56,157 nt of DNA from NCBI GenBank assembly GCA_016795105.1, contig JAEUIH010000049.1:1-56157 (forward strand), given 5' to 3'. Every line of letters starts with the position of its first letter. The stretch's first letter is position 1. Positions 7,602 through 15,570 of this stretch are shown here, piece by piece. This stretch comes from Planctomyces sp. (lineage in GTDB: Bacteria; Planctomycetota; Planctomycetia; Planctomycetales; Planctomycetaceae). The position numbers were made by a program, and so were the translations under genes. The notes beneath the pieces were generated by a model that worked only from the letters and a program-made list of their open reading frames with translations, made no database searches and was not told where the DNA came from.

Positions 7602-9881
7602 CTAAACAAGCAAAACCGAATCTGCAGCGTCAGGATTCAGCCCTAACTCATTGTCATAGGGGCCATACCAAACCAGTTGATCAACGTGTTCGCTGATCGG
7701 AGCCATTGAGGTGTCGTACTTTTGAAGTTCATATGCTCGCATGTTGAGCTGATAGTGGTCCAAGGCCCGAAAGTTGGCGCGGCTTGGATCGCGACGGACA
7801 GCTCTAATCAGAGTTTCGACGTGATTGCGATGTGGCTCCCAGGTCGCGGCGATGACGGAACTTCCGTCTTGCTGAATGAGTTGATACTTGTCGGCGACGT
7901 CTGCAAAATTAAAATTCCGACGACTATTCTGGATGTTGTGCTTGTCCAGCGATCCACTGTGATACAGCCGAGTGAAGTATTCGTGAATGTCGGCAGGCGA
8001 GTCAATCTGTGGTAAGCGTCCGGCATTCAGAAAATGGTTCTCCAGAGTCGATCGACCGGCCAGATACCATCGGTCTGGGGGAAAGTATCGTCGAGGCTCT
8101 TCTACGGCTGCGCGACTTCGGAAGATAATCACCTTACCATGCGTTAATCCAGCACTTGTCCGCAAAGAGCCTTCTCTATTGCAGCGCCCAGCAGCTTGGA
8201 CGATGGCTTCCAGCGGTGCCAGCTCTCTGAAGACAACAGGGAAGTCAAGATCAACTCCGGCTTCAATCAACTGAGTCGACACCAGAAAGCAACGCCGCCG
8301 TTCGCGAAGCCTTTGGCGAACTTCAGCAAGGACAGTTGAACGATGAGCCGCACACATACTTGTCGACAGATGAAAAACTCCTTCGTCAAACCGTTCCCGA
8401 AGGTCCGTGAATAATTCTCGCGCGGCGCGACGTGAATTGACGACTGCAAGTGCAGCTGTCGATATGTTTTGCGATTTGCTGGCAGATTCCGATACTCGTT
8501 CCATCTGTTGGGCAATGTCGCTCCATTCCATCGGAGCGTCTTCGGGATTTGGCCAAACCAAGTCAACGCGTTTTAGACGCTGAAACAACGCTGCGGACGG
8601 CGGTATGATCTCAGTTGCGGACAGTCTCTCGGCGATAGCCAGTTCCTCGTGATCAAATGAGGGTTGAGTCGCTGTGCAGAGGACGATCGTGGTACTCCAG
8701 TCAGTCGCGAACTGTCGCAGCATACCGCACGTCGGCGCAACGAGATCAGGTGGTAGTGATTGGCATTCGTCCAGAATAATGATGCTTCGGGCGATGTTCT
8801 GAAGTTTTCGACATCGGGATGTCTTGTTCGAAAAGAGACTCTCAAAAAATTGGACATTGGTTGTTACGATCAGAGGTGCATCCCAATTTTCGGCTCGGCG
8901 ACTTGCCGTATCACTTCCCGCAGCATCGCTGCCTGTTGTTGTAATTGGTTCCGCCAGACTATGATGAGCCAACAACGCAGCAGAATTTTCGGGAAGTCCT
9001 AGCGCAGAACGCATTGCGGTCTCGTTCTGCTCCAGAATTGTCAGGTACGGCGCAACGTAGATAATCCGGCGCAGTTTGTGTTTTGCTGCATGCTTTAGAG
9101 CAAATGCCAGACTGGCGTATGTTTTCCCTCCGCCGGTTGGGACAGTAAGAGAAAAGACGCCGGAGGGGAGGTTCGCCGCTTCAAGGCATGCACTCAGCAC
9201 ATCCCGGCGCGCCTCTTTAACGTGAGTCTCGCGGCAGTTGGCTGCTTTCGATTGAAGTGTCTGAAGTAACCGATCCAGCCAAACGTCTGCTTCAAAAGGC
9301 GCAGGGGGTGGTTCTGGTGGCAAACCGCTTGCCTGACGCTCGTGCGCACCAGTGTCTGTCCAGTCGGCATCTACGAGACAACTGAAGATCAATCGCGTCA
9401 GCAGATCGGCCTGAAGCAAATCCATTTGCTCCGGCGCAGAAGGAATCAACGAACTCAGCTCGCGGATTTCCCGGCATGCATCGGGCCAAACCTGATTCGC
9501 GACGGGCAGGCCGTTTGCGGAGACGATTGAAGCTTCAACGTCTGCCTTATTGGCCAACCCGCCATGATGACCAGCGATGGCGAACGCGACTGGATAGTTC
9601 CGCAGCTCACAAGCCTTTGCAGCACCAGCCTGCTTATGATACGTCTTTTCTTTTTGAACAGGAATTCCCTGGAGCATTTTCTGAAACTCAGGGCGATACT
9701 TTCCTAGATCATGCAACAATCCTGCCATCTGTGCAGATGCGGCGAGTTTGGTGTCAAATTCTGATATTCGATTTGCACTCTGTTTTGCAAGGTCAGCTAC
9801 TTGTCGCAGATGTGTTGACAATAGCTGCCATTTAGCGCCGGGCTGAGCCTGCGATTCATGTGTATGTGCAAAGAAGTCCAT
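7602..9881 (-). CDS. cas3: Type I-C CRISPR helicase-nuclease Cas3
   Basis: Cas3 is recruited to the R-loop and degrades target DNA. The protein of 759 residues has an N-terminal HD nuclease (HDLGKY at 57-62 and a later GHHGGL), then a superfamily 2 helicase with Walker A PTGGGKT near residue 243, DECQ box near 370, and SAT-like motif CTATQ. The C-terminal helicase lobe includes STQLIEAGVDLDFP and QAAGRCNREG. The frame opens at a TTG (9887), but the ATG at 9881 is the likelier start, with AAGAAAG upstream. It lies 32 bases downstream of the mini-Cas5 stop, so both are probably co-transcribed. A 121-base gap leads to cas5. Confidence 0.96.
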   Translation of the reverse strand: MDFFAHTHESQAQPGAKWQLLSTHLRQVADLAKQSANRISEFDTKLAASAQMAGLLHDLGKYRPEFQKMLQGIPVQKEKTYHKQAGAAKACELRNYPVAFAIAGHHGGLANKADVEASIVSANGLPVANQVWPDACREIRELSSLIPSAPEQMDLLQADLLTRLIFSCLVDADWTDTGAHERQASGLPPEPPPAPFEADVWLDRLLQTLQSKAANCRETHVKEARRDVLSACLEAANLPSGVFSLTVPTGGGKTYASLAFALKHAAKHKLRRIIYVAPYLTILEQNETAMRSALGLPENSAALLAHHSLAEPITTTGSDAAGSDTASRRAENWDAPLIVTTNVQFFESLFSNKTSRCRKLQNIARSIIILDECQSLPPDLVAPTCGMLRQFATDWSTTIVLCTATQPSFDHEELAIAERLSATEIIPPSAALFQRLKRVDLVWPNPEDAPMEWSDIAQQMERVSESASKSQNISTAALAVVNSRRAARELFTDLRERFDEGVFHLSTSMCAAHRSTVLAEVRQRLRERRRCFLVSTQLIEAGVDLDFPVVFRELAPLEAIVQAAGRCNREGSLRTSAGLTHGKVIIFRSRAAVEEPRRYFPPDRWYLAGRSTLENHFLNAGRLPQIDSPADIHEYFTRLYHSGSLDKHNIQNSRRNFNFADVADKYQLIQQDGSSVIAATWEPHRNHVETLIRAVRRDPSRANFRALDHYQLNMRAYELQKYDTSMAPISEHVDQLVWYGPYDNELGLNPDAADSVLLV

Positions 9882-9913
9882 GACCAACTTTCTTGCAGTA
9901 GTCGTGAGTTCAG

Positions 9914-10054
9914 TTAGGTAATCAACTCAAAAATCACCGTTACGCCTCCATAAGTGGGGGCCGGGTAACTCACAGGGACGTCGCCGGTGTCTGGGCGGGT
10001 CCACATGGCGGTGGGACCGGAAATTTCGCAGCTTATCTCGTAGGTCTTTATCAT
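9914..10054 (-). CDS. 46-residue Cas5-like N-terminal fragment (mini-Cas5)
   Basis: This small ORF starts ATG at 10054 with GGAG about 9 bases upstream and ends TAA at 9914. Its product reads MIKTYEISCE, then GPTAMWTRPDTG, VSYPAPTY and IFELIT. This matches the first strand-helix unit of Cas5 and aligns residue by residue with the start of the intact cas5 here (VWGEFALFTRPELKVERLSYPF..PSAARGVLDAI). It resembles a different Cas5 subfamily more than the resident one. It is the first gene of the cas operon. It could be a decayed remnant of a second cas5 or a retained small protein. The clean start, the ribosome-binding site and the absence of frame damage are seen directly; function is unknown. 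Confidence 0.65.
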   Translation of the reverse strand: MIKTYEISCEISGPTAMWTRPDTGDVPVSYPAPTYGGVTVIFELIT

Positions 10055-10129
10055 CAGAATCTCCTCACTTCATCACTGAAAATTAGGTCTGGCGGGACGG
10101 TTGTGTGACCCGCAAACCGACGCGTGCCC

Positions 10130-10167
10130 CCTGATCTAAGTCATTCATTGCCAATATGAAATGTCAA
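10130..10167 (-). promoter_or_regulatory. Possible cas operon promoter
   Basis: In the 311-base gap between the WYL gene and the mini-Cas5 start, the minus strand has a perfect TTGACA (10167-10162), 108 bases before the first start codon. No convincing -10 box lies at the right distance; the best candidates are weak. I offer it only as the most likely promoter position. Nothing else definite is visible in 10055-10365. Confidence 0.3.
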
Positions 10168-10365
10168 CAGAGCCAGCGCGCTTGAATACGACCATCTGAA
10201 TTTAAGTGTCCTTTCCTGTTGAGCACACGAAGACATTTCCAAAACCTGGTGCATAACGGACCTTTCACCGCATGCCTGTCATTAGATCTTATTTAATGCT
10301 GTCAGGGCCTCCATCCTACAGTCATTTTTTGATGGCTCCCCTGTAATGTGTCCAATTTTGTTCTT

Positions 10366-11373
10366 TTAACTGTGTTTGTGTTGTGGTCTACACTCATAGG
10401 TCCGTTTCATCTGCTCGAGATCCCTTCGTATCTCCTCCACAAGTTCGTCCGGCTCCAATACTGTTGCATTCGGGCCAAAGCTCATGATCCAGCGTTTGAT
10501 TTCCTGGGTGTCGATGAGCATGAAATCTGCAATCAGACTTCCATCCGGTTGTGGGATCAGTTTCTGATTCTTGTGCCAACGGGATTCTCTCACATAGCGT
10601 GCGACTTCCCGAGTGAAGCAGATTCGAATTGTCTGCAGGGGTCGATCACTGCCGCTGCGGAAGATCCCAAAACTGTGTTCGAGCCATTCGGCAAGGTCAA
10701 AGTTCTCGGGAATGACTGCAGACAGCTTCGTTGTCTGTACTGTCTCGATGCGATCCACTTTGTACGTTCGAATGGCGTTCCGCTGTACGGCCCACGCGAC
10801 CAAATACAAACTGCCGCGATGGAAAACAAATCCCTGCGGATAAATCTCCTGCTCCACAGCTTCAGAAGCCTGGTCGGATTGATACGCGATCAATGATACA
10901 AATCGATCTTCAATCGCGATCATCAACTGGTCGATCATCGCCCATCGATGACTGTAGTCACTCGTTCCGATACTGGTCGCATACAACGACTTCGTCAGCT
11001 TCTGCAGGTACCGCAGCGCAGGCTCTCCCAGAGCTCCACGTATCTTACTGAAGACCTTCTGCTGCCCATCCCAAAATGGTGTTCCCGCAAGTGGCTCCAG
11101 AAACTGCCGACCTACGTAGATGGAAAGAAGATCGGTGATGTTCAGATGAAAGTTGTCTTCAAAGTCCTCAACCCGCCATCGCTTCACACCCCGGAATCCG
11201 ACCGTTTCGCGAACCCTGAATCCGCCAGCGGCAAGATCCTTCAAATCGCGACGTATGGTCTCAAGGGACACGCTCATCTCTTCCTGCAGCTCCCGGACAG
11301 TGTAGCCGTTGCGAGCATCTGCGAGCATTCGCAGAAGTCGCCATTGTCGAATGAGGGATTTGGATTCGCTCAT
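10366..11373 (-). CDS. WYL-domain transcriptional regulator next to the cas operon
   Basis: The 335-residue protein has an N-terminal DeoR-type winged helix (about residues 8-60: LRMLADARNGYTVRELQEEMSVSLETIRRDLKDLAAGGF). A WYL ligand-sensing domain follows, centred near residues 150-230 (YPQGFVFHRGSLYLVAWAVQRNAIRTYKVDRI), then the C-terminal WCX region with a probable helix VEEIRRDLEQMKR. WYL proteins sense nucleic acid or nucleotide ligands and often control CRISPR and other defence loci. It is co-directional with, and immediately upstream of, the cas genes, so control of cas expression is a reasonable inference. An inverted repeat just upstream of its start could be its own operator. Confidence 0.9.
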   Translation of the reverse strand: MSESKSLIRQWRLLRMLADARNGYTVRELQEEMSVSLETIRRDLKDLAAGGFRVRETVGFRGVKRWRVEDFEDNFHLNITDLLSIYVGRQFLEPLAGTPFWDGQQKVFSKIRGALGEPALRYLQKLTKSLYATSIGTSDYSHRWAMIDQLMIAIEDRFVSLIAYQSDQASEAVEQEIYPQGFVFHRGSLYLVAWAVQRNAIRTYKVDRIETVQTTKLSAVIPENFDLAEWLEHSFGIFRSGSDRPLQTIRICFTREVARYVRESRWHKNQKLIPQPDGSLIADFMLIDTQEIKRWIMSFGPNATVLEPDELVEEIRRDLEQMKRTYECRPQHKHS

Positions 11374-11392
11374 GGGTGTGCAGTGTAATTGT

Positions 11393-11419
11393 GAGGTTAT
11401 TCAGATCTTGCGTAACCTC
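11393..11419 (-). promoter_or_regulatory. Inverted repeat upstream of the WYL regulator
   Basis: GAGGTTA and TAACCTC form a 7-bp inverted repeat with centres about 20 bases apart, two DNA turns, ending 20 bases before the regulator ATG on the minus strand. The spacing suits a dimeric helix-turn-helix protein, so autoregulation is plausible but unproven. Confidence 0.4.
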
Positions 11420-12056
11420 ATCCGAGATTGATTCGCTCGGTGTTGTGGAGTGACGGGAACCTCGTTCCAGTACCCCACTGCCGATCTACCAGTATTGTCT
11501 TACAAACAAATCTCTTACGCGGAAAATCGATGCTACCCTGGATCGCCAGTCCTCTCTTGAGCACACCCCGAAATTCTGAAAGTTCGTGGCAATTGCTTTC
11601 AAAGTCAAAAAAGCGATGTGCCGTCGATGCATTTCTTCTCTTGCTCTATGGGCACGAATGCGCGAAGGCTGTAAATGAATGACGAAACTGAACGTTGTTC
11701 ACGAAAACACTGATGCTCGTCAACAGGGATAAAAGTCCTTGCCCTCATCCCCAAGCTCCGCGGTCCCCCGTCGCAACGGAAAATCCCACAGGTGCAATTC
11801 CCCTCCGTGGCTCCGTGCCTTTGTGCGCCAAATCGAATACCTGACCGGACCGCTGAAGGATTCGTGTTTAGCGCACGGAGGCACAAAGACACAGAGTTCG
11901 TGCTTAAATTACCAACCCTGACTGCGATTCGAATTCACAACCACGAACTCTGTCCCTGGGTGTTCTCAATTGGCAGGAGAATGAGGGCAAGAGAATGCCG
12001 GACTCTGCCATTCTCCTGCCGCCATTCTTCTGCCATCGATCACTGTACCTTCCAGA

Positions 12057-12360
12057 GCTTTCATCCCGATCGACGAGCATCAGTGCTTTCGTGAGTAACG
12101 TTTGATTTCGTCATTCATGCACAGCCTTCGCGCATTCCCCGCTATTGCAGTTCCGGGACGTGGGTCACCCCTTCAGGGTTGCTGTTGTGCTGTTGTGTTG
12201 ACTCCTGGGGCAATGCCCCAGGCTACCTTAGTTTGCCCCGTTGGGGCGTTTGCGCGTGGCCAGCGTGATTGGTAACCACCAAAGACACGAACCACACGAG
12301 AAAACACATACGAATACTGGTGCGATTCTTTCGTGTGGTTCGTGGTTAAATTACCAACCC
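12057..12360 (+). repeat. Composite intergenic repeat, copy 1
   Basis: A block of about 300 bases contains in order TCGACGAGCATCAGTGC, TTTCGTCATTCAT, a GCAGTTCCGGGACGTGGGTC segment, an inner palindrome CCTGGGGCAATGCCCCAGG, GCCCCGTTGGGGC, and a tail rich in CACGAACCACACGA. The same order recurs inverted at about 17800-18062 and directly at about 34450-34755. It has no ORF, so it looks like a non-autonomous repeat family. Confidence 0.75.
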
Positions 12361-12362
12361 TG

Positions 12363-12402
12363 CCAAAGTACTCATCACGACGGAGCGTGATGAGTACTTT
12401 GG
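12363..12402. repeat. Perfect 17-bp inverted repeat
   Basis: CCAAAGTACTCATCACG is followed after ACGGAG by its exact reverse complement, giving a 40-bp palindrome. Single arms or degenerate versions occur at 18171-18200, 20854, 21394, 43433, 43520, 45563 and 46193. It is the most widespread intergenic element here and often bounds other modules. Confidence 0.9.
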
Positions 12403-12552
12403 GGAGGTTTGTGATGATTGTGCTGGCTGGTGGGGTTGGGGTGGAGTCCCGGGGGCGTTGTTCTGGGGGACTTTCAGAATCCGCCACATATCTGTGACCT
12501 AGCCTTTCCACGAGACTGCGAAAAGTCAGGTGGCAACGTCAGGAACAGCAGC

Positions 12553-15500
12553 GTGCGGACAGAACTCGACAATTCAACAACCAACATACTCTCCGTCGAC
12601 CCGGACTGCACGGGGGAGATGATGCTGGAGCCATCCGGGGAGATGACTCGGAATATTGTTCCCGGCACCAATGAAGATTCTGCAGTTATCGCTGCCGGGT
12701 TTCCGGATTTGATGCCCGAGTATCAGGTTGTTCGGAAAATCGGCGAAGGCGGGATGGGGGCCGTGTTTCTGGCGACGAGTACCGTTTCCGGTGAGTATGT
12801 CGCGGTTAAACTGCTGACGTCTCAGGGAGCTTCAAAAGCCGAAACGGTCAAGCGATTCGAAAAAGAGTCACGACTTCTTGCTCAGGTGAATCACAGGAAC
12901 ATTGCAAACCTGATTACAGCTGGCTCATGGAACGGCCACCGTTGTCTGATTATGGAATTCATAGCCGGGGCTGACCTTCGCTCCGTTCTGCGGTTAACAG
13001 GCGCGCTGCCGGAACAATCAGCCGCTCAAATCATGGCAGATGTACTTGCAGGAGTCGCAGAAGCCCATGAACTTGGGATTGTTCACCGAGACATCAAGCC
13101 AGGCAACATCCTGCTGACCTCGGCGCAACCGTCAGCAGAACCGTCGTCAGATCAGAGTGCGAGTGAACTCAGTCATTCGGTGCTCAAGGGTGAGCCCGTC
13201 GTCTCGAAAGTCACTGACTTTGGACTTGCTCGGCATGTTGATCAATCTGGCTCGATGGAGATGACAAAGACCGGAATGCTGCTCGGAACGCCGTGGTACA
13301 TTTCACCTGAACAATGTACCGACAAAGGCACGATCTCCCCGGCCTCGGATGTGTATTCGCTGGGTGCAACATTCTTTGAGCTCCTCACTGGTCGGCCACC
13401 ATTCATGGTCGAAGATCCGGTTCGACTGATATCGGCTCATTGTTTCGAGACACCGCCAGGCGTTCAAAGTCTGGTTCCGGAGGTGAGTGATCGAACGGCG
13501 GCGATGATTGCACGGTGTCTGGAAAAAGACCCTGGCCGACGATTTGCAGATGCTCGTCATATGCTGGATGAACTTCAGCAGATCCTCTCCGGGCAACTGA
13601 TTCAGAAAGATGTCTGCTGGCTTCCTGATGCAAAGGAGTCATCAATTGTCTCCGCAGAGTGGACCTGGACTCTTGAATCAGACATTGAACGGGTTTGGAC
13701 GGCAGTTTCAAATACCGAACGAGTCAATTCGGCACTTGGGCTGCCGTCTGTGACTTATGTCACAGAGAGAGACGAACATGGAACGGCGAGGCAGTTCGGG
13801 AGTTTTCGACTGGGGTTTGTAAATCTTCGATGGGAAGAACATCCGTTTGAATGGGTCGAGGGCCAGAGGTTCAGCATACTCAGAGAATTTGAAAACGGCC
13901 CGTTTCGCTGGTTTCTCAGCCTCGTTGAACTCAGTCAGACCGCCTCGGGAGGGACACTCCTGAAGCATCGAGTTCGCATCGCGGCTCGAGGGCTGCCCGG
14001 AAAACTACTGGCATGGTGGGAACTCCGGATCAAAGGCAGTAAGTCCCTGAATCAGCTCTATCGGCGGATTGATCAGGTGCTCTCCGGACGTCTTCGAGAT
14101 TCGCTTCTGACCGACCCGTTTGCTGCACCACAGGGACTAAATTCCGCTGGCCGAAGTCGTCTCAGCACCGCTTTGCAGAAACTGGAAGCGACCTGCGGTC
14201 ACAGCGAATGTCTTGACCTCCTGTTCCGGTTCCTTGCTGAAGCACCGTCGCAGGAGCTTGCCCGGATTCAGCCACGACAACTGGCGGGGCGAATTTCAGT
14301 CGATGAGAATGAACTCACAACAGTCTGTCTGGAAGCGTGTCGAGTTGGTGTTCTGGAACTTCACTGGGATATTCTCTGCCCGACTTGCCGAACTGCTGCG
14401 GTTGTAACCAACAGTCTTCAGCAGATTCGCAGTCATGAACACTGTACTGCCTGCAATACTTCGTTCGGTGTCGATCTGTCGTCATCGGTCGAGCTGATCT
14501 TCCGGATTCATCCGGACATACGACAGGCTGACCTCAAGACCTATTGTATCGGCGGTCCGGAACACGCGCCGCATGTACCTGCACAACTGTTGGTTCGTCC
14601 GGGAGAGACAGTAGAAGCCAGTCTGATGCTGGAGCCTGGAAAATACGTGCTTCGCAGTCCACAGCTGGCGTCGACGGTTCGGCTTGAAGCAAACGCCGGT
14701 GGTCGAATTCGAAGGCTCGATCTGACGGCTCGGGATGGAATGCTTCAACAGAACAACATCTCATCCGGCGGCGAACGAATGAATCCATCTGGATCAGCAG
14801 TAAGCCTCACAGGATCAACCGCGATCGGTGTTGGCAGATTGACGCTGACACTGAGAAATGGATACGAGCAGACAATCCGGATTCGGCTTGAGCGAGTCAT
14901 TTCCCGGCGGTCAGCAATGACGGCATCCGAAGCAGTGAGTCTTCCGGCGTTTCGCAGAATCTTCCCGAATGAGACGTTTGGAACGACACAGCTTTCTTCG
15001 GTCGCGTCTTCAGTGATCATCGCAGTTCGAGTGCGAAACATCCTGGAAGTTTTCGAACGATTCGGGGACGAAGGCACAGCGACAGCGATCGCGGAAATAG
15101 TGGAAACGTGCCGCGAAGAGATACGGCGGTCTGATGGGAGTATTGTGCGAGAGTCGGATGATCGCCTTGCTGCAGTATTTCGATCCTCAGAGCGTGCCTG
15201 TGAATCAGCGATCCGGATTTGCGAAAACCTGAATCGTCGAGGAGACCGGTTTCCTGAAGTCGCAGTTGCTGTCCATTGTGGATTGATGCATGCGAATATG
15301 GACAACGGACGCATGGAAGTGGCCGGTCGCAGCATAACGCTTGCTCAGTCAATGCTGGAATCGTCTTCCGGTGAACTGTTGTTTTCAGCAGACATGCTTC
15401 AGGACGAACACGTCAGGTCCATGCTGCAGAATTCTCTCGAACAAACCGGTTCGGGTCGCGTGGCGGGGGGAACCGAATTCAGTGAATATCGCCTGGCAGG

Positions 15501-15570
15501 TCGAAGTGCTGACAGCTGCCCGGTAACGATGATCCAACAGTCGGTCATCGACAAGGAGTCAACCGTATGA
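12553..15570 (+). CDS. Ser/Thr kinase-SRPBCC-DUF5939-cyclase-like signalling protein
   Basis: This very long multidomain protein (about 1,005 residues) starts with a Hanks-type kinase (12721 to about 13590). The kinase shows IGEGGMGAVFLA, VAVKLL, HRDIKPGNILL, DFGLAR and the GTPWYISPEQ activation segment, so it should be active. Next is a START/SRPBCC-like domain (about 13665-14090). A DUF5939-like region (about 14170-14720) follows with a zinc-ribbon pair CPTC ... CTAC. A C-terminal class III cyclase fold (about 15010-15430) lacks the first metal Asp: AVRVRN stands where FADIRG is usual, while the second acidic site SDD remains. The cyclase is therefore probably a non-catalytic sensor. The start is uncertain: GTG 12553 has AGGA upstream; ATG 12619 or 12643 are alternatives. 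The stop overlaps the next ATG (ATGA). Confidence 0.85.
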   Translation: MRTELDNSTTNILSVDPDCTGEMMLEPSGEMTRNIVPGTNEDSAVIAAGFPDLMPEYQVVRKIGEGGMGAVFLATSTVSGEYVAVKLLTSQGASKAETVKRFEKESRLLAQVNHRNIANLITAGSWNGHRCLIMEFIAGADLRSVLRLTGALPEQSAAQIMADVLAGVAEAHELGIVHRDIKPGNILLTSAQPSAEPSSDQSASELSHSVLKGEPVVSKVTDFGLARHVDQSGSMEMTKTGMLLGTPWYISPEQCTDKGTISPASDVYSLGATFFELLTGRPPFMVEDPVRLISAHCFETPPGVQSLVPEVSDRTAAMIARCLEKDPGRRFADARHMLDELQQILSGQLIQKDVCWLPDAKESSIVSAEWTWTLESDIERVWTAVSNTERVNSALGLPSVTYVTERDEHGTARQFGSFRLGFVNLRWEEHPFEWVEGQRFSILREFENGPFRWFLSLVELSQTASGGTLLKHRVRIAARGLPGKLLAWWELRIKGSKSLNQLYRRIDQVLSGRLRDSLLTDPFAAPQGLNSAGRSRLSTALQKLEATCGHSECLDLLFRFLAEAPSQELARIQPRQLAGRISVDENELTTVCLEACRVGVLELHWDILCPTCRTAAVVTNSLQQIRSHEHCTACNTSFGVDLSSSVELIFRIHPDIRQADLKTYCIGGPEHAPHVPAQLLVRPGETVEASLMLEPGKYVLRSPQLASTVRLEANAGGRIRRLDLTARDGMLQQNNISSGGERMNPSGSAVSLTGSTAIGVGRLTLTLRNGYEQTIRIRLERVISRRSAMTASEAVSLPAFRRIFPNETFGTTQLSSVASSVIIAVRVRNILEVFERFGDEGTATAIAEIVETCREEIRRSDGSIVRESDDRLAAVFRSSERACESAIRICENLNRRGDRFPEVAVAVHCGLMHANMDNGRMEVAGRSITLAQSMLESSSGELLFSADMLQDEHVRSMLQNSLEQTGSGRVAGGTEFSEYRLAGRSADSCPVTMIQQSVIDKESTV

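Larger units (their letters stand above)
11374..12552. repeat. Gene-free gap built of intergenic repeat modules
   Basis: The left part (11420-11650) shows nothing I recognise. The rest is a chain of modules that recur elsewhere in the window. There is a partial module at about 11655-11735, and an imperfect palindrome at about 11790-11905 (CCTTTGTGCGCC ... GCGCACGGAGGCACAAAG), also present at 21046-21150. A palindromic block spans about 11970-12036 (GGCAGGAGAATG ... CATTCTCCTGCC). A long composite follows at 12057-12360, then the perfect palindrome at 12363-12402. No ORF with coding character lies inside. The modules are described separately where they can be bounded. Confidence 0.75.

Noticed and set aside
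7602-11373. The WYL gene as an unrelated neighbour
   Set aside because: It is co-directional with and adjacent to the cas genes, and WYL proteins commonly regulate such loci, so I kept the link as an inference rather than dismissing it.
11428-12094. Short ORFs in the 11.4-12.4 kb gap
   Set aside because: They translate repeat modules that occur in other frames and strands elsewhere in the window and have no ribosome-binding sites.
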